Source: Arthrinium phaeospermum
Lineage: Eukaryota > Ascomycota > Sordariomycetes > Amphisphaeriales > Apiosporaceae
Length of the DNA stretch: 64,000 nt
Direction of reading: 5' to 3'
Assembly (NCBI GenBank): GCA_006503535.1
Contig: QYRS01000007.1
Location: forward strand, 1,240,001 to 1,304,000
Positions within the stretch are counted from its first letter, which is position 1; every line of letters begins with the position of its first letter. This document shows positions 20,970-32,200 of this stretch, piece by piece. Below the pieces are notes generated by a model that was not told the DNA's origin, searched no databases, and was given only the letters and a program-made list of their open reading frames with translations. A program made the translations under genes and the position numbers.

Positions 20970-23444
20970 ATGGCGCCACCTCAGGTGTATAGGCTAGAGA
21001 TTGCGCATCTGTTCAACGACCTGTCCGAACAAGAAAAGCTCTACAGCCACTATATGGCTAGGTGAGTGGTTCTCCCGGGTTTCCTCGGTCGTCACTTAGG
21101 CATTGATTAGCTGACGAGAGCACGGAGCAGAGCCGCATGGTCGGGCACTCGGATCATCCTGCGGCAGGTTTCCCCTGAATCGCCGGCCATCTTTGACTTC
21201 ATCTTGGCCTTGTACCGGTCGTGCGGTGGAGATTGGTCGTCCATCGTGGGTCAGGGCGACGTCGTGACAGAGCAGGACATGACCGGCTTCCTGGAATACG
21301 CTGCCACGTTTCTTTCCAATGTCGGGAATTACTACGTACCGCTGCCTCTCCCACAATCTGGCTGGCGTGATGCTGAGACCACGTTAGGGCTCGGGCGATC
21401 AGAAGTTCGTCCCAAGACTAAGTCGAGACGCCCTGGAAGCGCTGGCGGCCAGGTCCCCGAGACTGAACAGTCTTTACGCCGAGTTCAAGGACGCGATTTC
21501 CGCCGTCCCGCCCTTCAGTCTTGGCTTTCCGGGCGAAAGGGCCCAGAGTAGCTACTACCCCGGGGAGTCGCTGGTCACGAAGGACGATGTAGAGTACGTC
21601 TCCGCGTGCATGCATGCGCAGAAGATATACCCCGAGAACACACGACTTCGCAAGACGAAAGACGGTGCACTGGAGATACTGCAGGCGTCGGTGCTTCAAG
21701 GAGAGACCTCCCTTCCACCGTGTAGCTCTGCATCATCAGCACCTTCCGTGAAGCTGCTCCAAGGAGACCACGCGGCGGAATTGGAGACGATCTGCGAGAA
21801 CCTCCAAAACGCTGCCAGGTATGCCGCCAACGACACCCAGCGCAAGTTCCTCGCCGAGTACATTGAAAGCTTCCGCACCGGCGATCTGGAGGCGTACCGA
21901 GACGCGCAGCGGACCTGGATCTCGGACCAGGCGCCCAAGGTGGAAAACATCTTCGGCTTCGTCGAGCCCTACCGCGACCCCTACGGCGTGCGTGCCGAAT
22001 TCGAGGGCCTCGTGGCCATCGCCGGCCCGTTCGAGACCAAACTGCTCACGCGGCTCGTGGAGAACTCGGACCAGTTCATTCGCCGTCTGCCCTGGGCCAG
22101 TACGGAAAACAATGGAAAGGGCGAGTTCGAGAAGACTCTCTTCGAGCCTCCGGATTTCGCAAGCATACACAGTACTTCCATCACACCGGCCCTCTTGACT
22201 TAGGGACAAAGTCACTGATACTACGTACCAGGTCTCGCCTACTGCTCAAGCATCATCTTCCCCGGCATCAACCTCCCCAATGTAAATGCCATAACACCCA
22301 ACTGCCCTAACAGGAGCTCCTCGCTAACTGGTCGCAATAGTATAATGATATCCGACAAGACGTGGGGTTCAAGAATGTCATCATTGCCAATCGCATGGCC
22401 GTGGAGAGCACCGCTGTCCAATGGCCCTTCATTGGCCCAGACGAGCTCCCTGCTTTCAAGAAACACAAGCACTCAGCATACTACTGGTGGGTTGTACTGC
22501 ATGAGCTCCTCGGGCACGGGACTGGGAAGATGATGGTCGAGCAATCCCCTGGCCAATACAATTTTGATATTGCCAACCCGCCTCTCAGCCCCTTGACTGG
22601 AGAGCCGATCCGGTCTTGGTACAGACCGGGCCAAACTTGGACAGGGCAATTCGGGGACTTGGCCACGACTGTCGACGAGTGCAGAGCCGAGCTGGTAGGC
22701 GCTTACCTCATGGACGACAAGGAGCTCTTGGTGCTGTTCGGCTTCACCGAGACTACGGAAATCAGGGCTAGTGATGGTAGGCAGGCGCTTTTTTCGAAAA
22801 TGCTAGAGGCTATGAGAACTGATGAACGTCTGATCAGTCACCTACAATTTATATCAGCAGCTTGGTGTCGATGGCTTGCGTGGCCTGGCCAACTTCAACG
22901 TAGACAGCATGGTGAGGGTTCCCCATACTCTGACTGATGTCTCTGAAACTAATGTACCCGACAAGAAATGGGGTCAGTCGCACAGTCGAGTAAGTGACTC
23001 AACCTCCTTTAGGGGCCTGATGAAGTAGCCACAGCCAGCCGGCTAACCGTCAGATAGGCGCACTTCGCCATGTTGAAATGCCTCCTGACCGAGGGCGGCG
23101 GATGCGTCGTGGTCCAGCACGACAGCGAGAACAAGACGCTGCGCGTCAAAGTCGACAAGACCAAGATACTCAGTCACGGAAAGCCCGCCCTGGGCCAGAT
23201 GCTGCTGCGACTTCACATGTATCGGTGCACTGCCGACGTGCAGGCCTGCCGCGAGTACTACGAAGGTCTCTCACGCGTCGATGGCGAATACTTGGGCTGG
23301 AGAGAAACGGTCCTGGCCAACAAGCCCCCGGCCATGCTCAACGTGCAGGCGAATACGTTTCTCAAGGATGGACAGGTTGTTCTGAAACAGTATGCGGCGA
23401 GTGTCCAAGGTATTATTGAGAGCTGGGTTGATCGAAACGTTTGA
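20970..23444 (+). CDS. DPP3: Dipeptidyl peptidase III (M49 zinc metallopeptidase)
   Basis: Cytosolic peptidase that removes dipeptides from the N-terminus of short peptides. I assemble eight exons: 20970-21061, 21131-21335, 21388-22171, 22232-22281, 22341-22776, 22838-22911, 22966-22989 and 23058-23444, giving 683 aa with phases that agree throughout. The order of landmarks follows human and yeast DPP III: YSHYMARAAWSG, FLSNVGNYY then GSGDQKFVPRL, INLPNYNDIRQ, HELLGH (431-436) and VDECRAE, then KWGQSHSRAHFA and GKPALGQML. Zn ligands should be H431, H436 and E490, catalytic base E432. The first Glu of the usual EECRAE is Asp here. Exon 7 is a 24-nt microexon coding KWGQSHSR. The N-terminal half has somewhat unusual spacing but no broken frame. 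A complete, probably active enzyme. Confidence 0.92.
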
Positions 23445-24052
23445 GCTGGTGTGCCTGCTTGCGTTCGGCAGATGTTGTACGTATGCAGAAGAGTAGTGGA
23501 GAGAGTTGATCCAATGTCGAAACCACTGCAGCAGGATTGATACTGCATGTCCCGCCTAACAAGAGTCAAGCGTTAAGCCCCGCATGTTAGCCGCTGTGCC
23601 TAAATTGCCGAAGATGTAGATCGTCCCGTTCCGTCTCTCCACTGCAACGTCAGATCTAGAGACACCACCATGCCCAAACTGCGGTTACTGACAAGCAGAG
23701 AGCGTGCAACAACTTCAAACTGACCGCATGGTTCATTATCCAGGTGTGGAGAGAGACCCCATCTGGAGTGAGGAAAAAACGACAGGGACCTTGGCCTGGA
23801 GATCTTGGCAACATTTATCGATAGGTGCCATTACGTGTCGTTCCGCGACAGAACGGCAAAGACGGCATCTCCCGGACTTCGGAAAGGGTTGGACAAGAAA
23901 TACTGTTGAATTGTTCTGGTATTTCCCCGTCGGCCATGCGAACCTTATTCCGCCTTCATCTTGGCCCTTTTAGCATTTCTCCCGGTTGATTGCAAGCTAT
24001 ACCAAACTGAGTACATGTAGCGTCCCGGAGAGAGACGGTCGTCCATCCCATC
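23445..24052. other. Intergenic, no gene recognised
   Basis: 608 bp between two genes on the same strand. Nothing beyond expected 3' UTR and promoter. Confidence 0.6.
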
Positions 24053-24886
24053 ATGCAGTTCGGAGCAACGCTGGGCGAGGCGTGCGCCACCTTCGCCATC
24101 ACCAACATCGACGACCTCTTCGTGCTCATCACCTTCTTCGCCGAGGCCACCACCAGCCGGACCATCTCGCCCCTCAAGATCGTGCTGGGCCAGTACATCG
24201 GCTTCACCATCATCGTCGCCATCAGCATGATCGGCTTCGCCGTCGCGCTGGTCCTGCCGCCGGAGCCCATCGGCTTCCTCGGCCTCCTGCCCATCCTGCT
24301 CGGCATCTGGAAGTTCACCAACCTGTTCCTCCCGGACGCCGACGACGACCCGACCGAGGAGGTCACCACCTCCGCCAGCGTCCGGGGTGTCCTCAAGGTC
24401 GCCCTCGTCACCCTCATGAACGGCGGCGACAACATCGGCACCTACATCCCCCTCTTCTCCCAGGTCGAGCGGTCCGCCATCGCCGTCTACGTCGTCACGT
24501 ACTACATCCTGCTCGGCCTGCTGTGCCTCGCGGCCTGGCTGGTGATGCGGCAGAAGCACATCCTCGCCCTGGTGCAGAAGTACGTCGACTACGCGATCCC
24601 CCTGCTGTACACCGGCCTCGGCATCTTCATCGTCGTCAAGTCCAAGTGCTACCCCTGGACCATCGACCAGATCGACGAGTCGACCGGCTCGAGCCCGGGC
24701 GAGGGCACCATGGCCGGCGTGACGACGTTCATCTTCCTGGCGGCGACCTGCGCTATGTCGTGGTATACCGTCGCGAAACGGAGGACCCATGCGCCCACCC
24801 CGGAAGACACCCTTGCGACCACGGTGGACGAGGTGCCTGATAGCCCGAGTACAATGCAGACGGCGCCACCTGTCGCCAACAAATAG
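24053..24886 (+). CDS. CadD-type cadmium resistance transporter
   Basis: Intronless 277-aa membrane protein of the cadmium resistance transporter family (PF03596). The N-terminus FAITNIDDLFVLITFF and the mid-protein LVTLMNGGDNIGTYIPLF carry the paired acidic motifs NIDD (18-21) and NGGDN (about 123-127) that mark the two halves of this internally duplicated fold. I count five or six membrane segments (about 12-30, 45-70, 76-90, 140-165, 178-200, 222-243). Bacterial CadD proteins are about 200 aa; this one adds a middle linker and a polar C-terminal tail. Bacterial members export Cd2+ and give resistance, so a plasma-membrane or vacuolar metal exporter is likely. The lack of introns and very GC-rich third positions, unlike the neighbouring peptidase gene, raise the possibility of old transfer from bacteria. 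Confidence 0.87.
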   Translation: MQFGATLGEACATFAITNIDDLFVLITFFAEATTSRTISPLKIVLGQYIGFTIIVAISMIGFAVALVLPPEPIGFLGLLPILLGIWKFTNLFLPDADDDPTEEVTTSASVRGVLKVALVTLMNGGDNIGTYIPLFSQVERSAIAVYVVTYYILLGLLCLAAWLVMRQKHILALVQKYVDYAIPLLYTGLGIFIVVKSKCYPWTIDQIDESTGSSPGEGTMAGVTTFIFLAATCAMSWYTVAKRRTHAPTPEDTLATTVDEVPDSPSTMQTAPPVANK

Positions 24887-27800
24887 TGAATTGCATCAAC
24901 GTGCTATTTTGTAAGACGGGGTCGCCTAGGACTGCGGCCTCTTGAGGCGGATCGGCCAAAGGTTCATTGCATGCCGTATTTGGGGTACTTTCTCGGACCA
25001 TCTGCACTACCGTCGAGGCAACTCACCTCTGTTGAACTGGCTCGCCTGAAACCCTCCCATAGAAAAGCCTTCTCGAGTATTTCCAATTATGAACGATAGT
25101 TACACGAACCAGTAAGCGAACACGTAGGAAGCACCCTGGGAGTAGGGCCTTATCGTGTTATTACGACGGTTGCCGCAGCGTGACTGCCGGAAAGATGACC
25201 CGTGACTGACTGTCGTAAGAGTAAGGGTTCGAAGGAATAATTCGGGATTTTGCGACTTGCCAGCTGGTCTTAGTGGAATTTGAACACAGCCGGATGCCTA
25301 GGACCGGTGCCGTTGTTCAGCCTGAACAGAGATGCCCCTGATCGTACTGCCGGCGATGTTGTATCGTAGAGCTATGATTCCAGGGGCTGTCTAGATGGCT
25401 ACGTTCCCCAATATTCGACATGCCTGCCCAGAGAGACATTGTCATATGGTACCCGCGAGGTCTCTCATGTGTATAACTCATGCGGCTCCTGTTGCGATGT
25501 CCCCCAAGCGGCCCTTGATAGATGCAACGCTCGATGAAGGTAGAGCTCGGTCATAATGGCCACTTCACATGAAGCAACGCGTTGGCTTGCAAGACACGAT
25601 ACGGATGCATGCAACTACCATTGCAAATCCAGAAGATGTGCGTCTTTCTCTCTTCCTCGCTCTGGCCAGGTATTCCATCGTTTGCTCTTCGGCTTTCCTC
25701 TCAAGTGGATCGTTCAAGCCCGTTGACCCCTTTTCGGCGTGCTCATTAGGTCCGCGTGACCTTCTTTCCGCCAAGTCGTTCACTTAGGTAGGTATGCAGC
25801 CGATCTGATCTACCCCTAGATAGACCAAAGTACACCAGGTTACACATGAGACTGACTTTCACGAGATGGTCCAGCATCGGCATGGCTCCGTCTCAATCGG
25901 CGGAAGTCTTGCATGCGCAAGCCTGTCTCACGGGCGGCGGCCATCAGAGTGTTAAGGCTCGCAGATGATGAGCATGAACGGCTAGCCAACCCAGCGTCGT
26001 TGACGGCTTACATGTATACAGTCCACATGGATGCCTAGGTATGTAGAACACTTTGTGACTGTCGTGGAGGGGACGCATACACCTGGAGGATTTTGTGTAC
26101 CCTTCCAGTCATAACACCTGCGTGCCTTCACAGTGCCAAAGGAGGTAATTCGATGTAAGTGGATCAGATAATGTACATACACACGCCGATAGGCTGAGAC
26201 TTGTGTATTGCTTGACGTGCTTGGGAGCCACAGGAAGCTCAGTTGGATCATCAAGGATTTACAGGCAAAGGTGAGTGAATAACCAGTCATAACGAACCCG
26301 AGTCGCATCAAACAAGAACACTCATATCTGCCAGCCTTCTAATTCATGTAGTACAATACCTCCATCCTCTTCCACCGGAACTGTAAGCACTCATCTACGA
26401 TCCATCCCGACAGCAACGGCTTACGCCATCTCTGTATTTGATGAGACACCCAAGAGTCGAGGTCTCCGAGTGTTACTTCAATGGGTGTTCAGCAGCAAAT
26501 CACTGACGTTCTTCTGCCTATGGCTCATTATCACAGGAATTCCATCCCTAGGAAGGGGCCTCCTCGATGATGAGCCAACTGCTCCTGGCCCCATACAGCT
26601 CGCCGATGAGAGGCTGAACGTGTCGAGTGGCAAGTAGCGAGCCACTGTGTACTCACGTCTGGTCGACTAACGCACCCGGGCGCGAGCCCATGGCTTCACA
26701 CGAGCATTCGCAACTGGCCCTTCGTGATGTTGGAAACCAAGCAGTATTCCCCTGTTGGACCGGCCTGGAGTCAGACGCCGCATCGCCCATGAAAACGAAA
26801 TCGGCTACCATGCATTCGATTCGATACCATGCGTTCTTCAATCTGGGTTCATTGATGTGGTCATCTTACTCGGCCACACCCAACCAGCGGTTCCCAACCA
26901 CCCACAGGCAACCGAGTACTCGTGCTAATTACTTAGTCACGCTGCTGCCTACTGTATCTCGGGCCAGTGCAGCCTATATGTGATCTAAGCGCCGCGCGCG
27001 AAGGCAAATCAGATCCCAGTAGTCGTAAGGCGACGTCTGCCTTCCCAAAAAGGATGCCGAAGCTAGTGGTCACTTTTCTCGCCCTCTTGCTCCTCGAGGT
27101 TCCGTTTGTAGGGGATTGATCATTTGGTTTGACGATGTTCACACGGTCCGTGAATGAGGCGGAAAGTGAGTGACAGGATGAGTCACATTCCCCCGACGCT
27201 GAAACTGCCAACCGCCTGGACGCGCCAGCACGAGCCCATCCTCCTCTTACAGCAAATAGAGTAAGCCGAGGAAGAGGCGAACAGTAATCTAACTGGTTTA
27301 CTATGTGTTTCGTTTGAGGAAGACCCCCTTGCTGCTTCATCAATGGACTCGTTTTCGCACGGAAACGTTCAAACCAATGTACTAAGCGAATTTCGCGGAT
27401 ATTCTGTTGGGAGAGGCGAAGTCGTACTGTAGTTGGGGGGCGAAAGGTTACAATGGGGGTCGTAAGTAGTGTTAGTTGTGTTTTGAGTCACGTACGACCC
27501 CCAGGTTAGCAGTTGGTAGCTTTCGCAGGTTACCACTAGATTGCGCGGACGCGGACGCCGCGCTTTCGCTAGGAACAGGGCTTGATCATTAGTAGGTAGA
27601 CAGTAGCGAGCTATCCATTTGGGACGTACGGACGGAAGAATAACAGGTCAGCACTAAACTCCGAACGTAGTAAGGGGTGCTGTAAAGTCCGCGAATTGAA
27701 ATTGAGAAATGCCAGCAGGGAAAGAGCAATGGTTGACAGAGAGAGGAAAAACGTGGGAAGAGAGACCCATGCACTTGGTACGACACATGGCCAGGCATGA

Positions 27801-28954
27801 AATGACGCAAGAGACATCATGGTGCATGATTTACTTTGACGGATCCCAGATATGAGTCGAACGAACAATGGTCGCCGATGAGATGTCAGTTTGACTAATC
27901 CACATCCACCGCGCAGGCCGCGAAATGCCCAACTCCCCCACGCACGGAAAACAGTGGGAGTGCGCTGGCGATGCTGACATATCGTTGCGGAACCACCACC
28001 ACAAGAGGTAATCTTCGGGAATCCGAGGGGACCATGCTTCTGGACCAATGCACGGGGAGGGTCGAAGAAGCGCGACCAGGGAAAGGGAGTAAAAAAAAAA
28101 GAAGTGGCGATTTACCCAAGATTCACATGTGAGGAACCAGGGTTGGTCAGGACAAAACTCCCAAGCTCCCTCCCAGATCGTGGCTACTAGTGGCTAGTGG
28201 GAACGTGGAAACGCGGACAAGAGCGGGCCCCTTTTCCCTGCTGAGCCACACCCGGTTCGGGCCTAGTCTCTCCCTCTTTTCGCTTTTCTTCTTTCCCTTC
28301 GTCCCAAGGCCCCCGGCGGACCGAACCCAGGCATTTGGGTCAACAGGAACCAATATCCAATCAGATTCGGATCGCATCGTCAAAAGTCAAGCCCTAAAAA
28401 GTTTTGGAGAGAGAAGAAAAAAAACAAGAAAGATTTTTTTCTTAACAGACCCCCGCGAGCGAACCAGTTGCACGGCATGCAATTTCAGTCTCTCCCACTT
28501 ATTTCGCCCATCGCATTCTGAGCCGAGTTATTGGGTATTGTACGTTTCGCATTCAGCTTGCATGCAGCGCGATACAACGTAAGCTATGGAGCGCCTATGG
28601 ACACAACATAGAGAAATCATAGATCGACACTCTTTCGTCATCTTTTCTGAGGAGTATCCCGGAGGCAGGAGGCAGGAGGCAGCCAGCACATTCACTCACT
28701 CCTCTCTTTGAGTTGGCGCAACCAGATCAGCAGCGAGGGAGGGGCAGTCAACGAAAATTGTCCCTCACGCCCAAAATTCCGACGCTGCAATTCGATAAAC
28801 CGCCAACCCGACCCAAGCCCTACCGATCCGTATGACTGAAGTGGCCTGCCAATGGACCGCTAGAACGGCCAGTACCGCTGCATTGGGTGGGCCAGGTGAG
28901 CATTATCCAGATGGTGGGAAGCAGCTACGTAGTCCAGCCAGTGCCGAAGTCATG
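24887..28954. other. Gene-poor region, left part
   Basis: About 4 kb with no frame over 150 codons and no recognisable domain, rRNA or tRNA. Contains an inverted pair GGGGGTCGTA/TACGACCCCC at 27455-27464 and 27493-27502, and pyrimidine tracts near 28200-28500. Confidence 0.5.
28661..28681. repeat. GGAGGCA x3 minisatellite
   Basis: Three perfect tandem 7-bp units, in intergenic DNA. Confidence 0.9.
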
Positions 28955-29233
28955 TACACCCGCACCCTTGAATTATTGTTCGCGAATATACTCCATTTCG
29001 CACCCTTGCCGAAGTATCTACAGGCCTGTTTTCCGGTAGGCAGTACATCGAGCAGCCCAGTTGAAACATATAAAATAGCACAATACTACGTTAAAACCTA
29101 GGAAAATTATGCTTCACCGGGATATCAGACGGAACTGGCGTGACCACAGCTGGTAGTAGGCACGCATAAAAGACTTGTGTAAGGGCCCCGGGCAGATCAT
29201 ATTCGCGAACAATAATTCAAGGGTGCGGGTGTA
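28955..29233. mobile_element. MITE with mariner-type ends
   Basis: A 35-bp segment at 28955-28989 (TACACCCGCACCCTTGAATT onward) recurs as its perfect reverse complement at 29199-29233. The outermost bases are TA on both sides, the target duplication of Tc1/mariner elements. This leaves a 275-bp element (28957-29231) with 33-bp perfect terminal inverted repeats. The inside has no coding capacity, so it would depend on a transposase elsewhere. Perfect arms suggest recent movement. Confidence 0.85.
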
Positions 29234-32200
29234 TGAAGCTATTATCAATCTTCGTGACGTGACAGAAGCTATAATTGGTTCTTTGTTATTTTTCTCCCAT
29301 TCGGTGCGGGTGGTCGTGGACGGCCGGCATTATAGCGGCGCATCATTTCCACCATGCCACACAAATCCGTACGTTCCTGGCCAATATTGTTTCGCTTCTA
29401 CCCGTCACCGCAGGCCGCAAAAGCAAACGTCGAAACGCATTGCTTCCTTCTGCGTGGAAGAGATTTTCGTGTTCTCGGCGCGCAATCCATGTGCCGCCTT
29501 GTTTTGCACGCACACTTACACGAGGAGAAGCACTCGCTCCATCCCCATCAATTTGATAGATGTCGCTGTATGTACTCCGTAGCCAAGTTGTGTCCAGGCT
29601 ATTATTGCACGTCACGGACCTTGTTCTAGCCCTCCATGACCAGGGTCGGGTTCAAGGCCCGTTTCTCAAACCGGCAATAGGTACATAAGGCATGAATGGT
29701 GTCTCTGAGTGTGCACCGCCGCCTGCGATGCCTTATCTGTCTCGCCAGAGAATTATGCCAGGGAAAAAATGTGCGTTCAAATCAAATAGTCGGTGAGTGC
29801 AGCGGACAGCGACTGGAGGATGGAACACCTCGAGCCCGTAGCCAGATTGTCTGATGATATTCACTATTTTTGGTGCTTGTTTTTGTTGACAAGCCGCAGA
29901 AGCGGAGCTGGCCGTGGTTACGTCGCGATTGACTGGTGTAGAGGGTGGATTAGCGGCCCCCGTTACGAGGGACTCCTCTTGGTGCTGTGGCTCTGGCAAT
30001 TGGCATGGCCGTGAAAGGCGGCGAGCATTCCCAATTGCCCCAATCGGAGTCGGGAACAGCTGCAACGAGACCTTGCTAGGGCTGCCTCTTGCACCAGATG
30101 CCGTCCACTCAAGACACCGCAATGCTCTGATCCACGCCTGTTGGGCAGCATGGCATAACCGTACATGGTGACCTTCTTTTCCCGCTCCTCTCTTGCGACG
30201 AATGACTCACTCTTGTTGAGGCGAAAGAGGGACACCGACCGGGCCCTGCAACACGACCGAGGGGCGGGCGGGCGCGAAGGCATCAAAACACCCTAGCAGC
30301 ATCGTAATATGTATACGAATCCCCGAGAGATTGAAAAGGGATATCGACGAAAAATTTTCAGATTAAAATGAACAGGTGGATTGAAGGCGTGCCGCACCGA
30401 CGGAACTAAAGGTGAGCTCTACAGGGGGCCTCCTGGAGGACAGGGCCCCAGCCGGGGGAGTCGAGCCGCCCAAGGTGAAGGGGAAAGGTGTGCAGAAGTG
30501 TCTGTTGATGCCCCACCGGAAAAGTTCGCATTTCGACGCTACGGAATGCGTGGCTGCATGGGTTGCACGGCGCTGCATCGACCCGTGGCAGTGGGCGTAG
30601 GAAAAAAATCGCATCGTGAGGTGCAGCGTTGCAGGAAGATCTGGCATATGGCCGACCGTCCAGCCTGTACTGTATGGAGCATTATCAGAGGCCCATGTCA
30701 GAATATAGCGGTGCAATGAGGGTGAAGCTCTGCTGCTCTGGACCTCTGGACCGTGGCTGGCGCCCTCTCCAAGCTATGCGCTACGGGAACCATGTCACAA
30801 CGAGACAAGCGTAAAGGGTCCTCCATTGTAGCCGCACTCTGCATTAGTTAATTCCCGATTTATGGGGGATATCATGGCTCTTCTTGTGTAATTATGACCT
30901 ACATGTACTCATCGTGGTGGACTCGGGCAAATAAACAATGATGCAAAGCTCGTTGGGGACCAATGCCGATTCTGACTGATCGTCCACGTCGCGAAGAGGT
31001 TGAGAGTGACGTGAAAGGTTGGCCCGAGTGGTGTGTTGCCGAACCGAGAAAAGTTGAAGGGCCACCCATATTGGAATCATTCCATGCATCAATTCCATGC
31101 CCGCCTGGAGATTGAGACCAGGCAAGGCCGATATGAGGCCGCAGCTCAAAGCTATGGCCTCGAACGATTCCAAGCAGAGTCAGAGTCTGGCGACTGGCCG
31201 CTTGCTGCTTCCTGCTAAGAAGTAGCCGGGCCGCGTTGTGCAACTGTATGCAGTCAGCCCGTAAAAATAGGTTGGTGTCCATGTCTGTACGTGGTAAAAC
31301 AAGCCGGCTGAGAAGACCAGAGGTTGCAACACTCTATGAAGTATTACATCAGCTTGTAATCCTGGGATTACATAGAAAGCCAACGCCGTCATTTGGACGT
31401 GGAGCTCGTTAGCCGGTACTTCAGTGAGAAGGAACACGATAGCGAGAGATCTGGTTACGGATCCGTCTGGTCAATGCAAGACATCCATGGATGGAGTTCG
31501 CCGACAACCAGTGTACTTGAAGTGGGATCGCATCATCCAAAATGGTAGGTCACCGTGTGTCGAATTGATGGATATGCAACCGAATTACCCCGCAGATGCA
31601 GCGCAGATGACCGCCTACAAACTAGAGTGACAGACGACGAACCATGGCCGCCTAGCATGTTCGCCAGGTTAAATGCTAAATATTGGCCACGCCGAGGAGG
31701 TCGATGCGAGGTGTCATCGTTAGCCAGAGCCGCAAATAGTACCTGTTCGATACCTCATGTGTTCACGTAGAGGCGCCGTGCCATATACCTTAGCCTGTGA
31801 TGAGTGCTGGCTCATGAGTAGAACCCACCACCTCGATGGTTCACATCTGGATGTGAATTCGCCAACGTATAGGCAGGGAGGTTGGTGCGTGAGGGTGTGA
31901 ACCTGAGTCTGAACCACACTCGCATTCAATTCGGCGCTTCAAGGCTGTCGAGCACATGGGTTGCAGCGAATAGAGAAAGTGCAAGCCTGAGCTGGGGCGG
32001 TTTAGGGCTGGTCTGGGCAGCTTTCTTGATGCTGCTGCTGGTCATCCACCCCCTCCCAGAACCCCCTCATCGGTGGGCGTTGATGGTGATGGTGTGGGTG
32101 GCAGGTGGTGACGGTGATAAGCGGCACAGCGTAAGAAGTAATGGCGGGGGGTTGCACCGCTTACTGCCTCTGCTACGGAGTACTCATCCCAACTTCCTTT

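Noticed and set aside
23945..24790. 281-codon antisense frame over the CadD-type gene
   Set aside because: Acidic low-complexity translation caused by GC-rich codon bias of the real gene.
26463..26638. Hydrophobic stretch SLTFFCLWLIITGIPS in a short frame
   Set aside because: Looks like a membrane helix but has no start, no partner exon and no homologous pattern I recognise.
29640..29670. T-arm-like GGGTTCAAGGCCC
   Set aside because: No acceptor stem, D-arm or anticodon arm can be formed around it.
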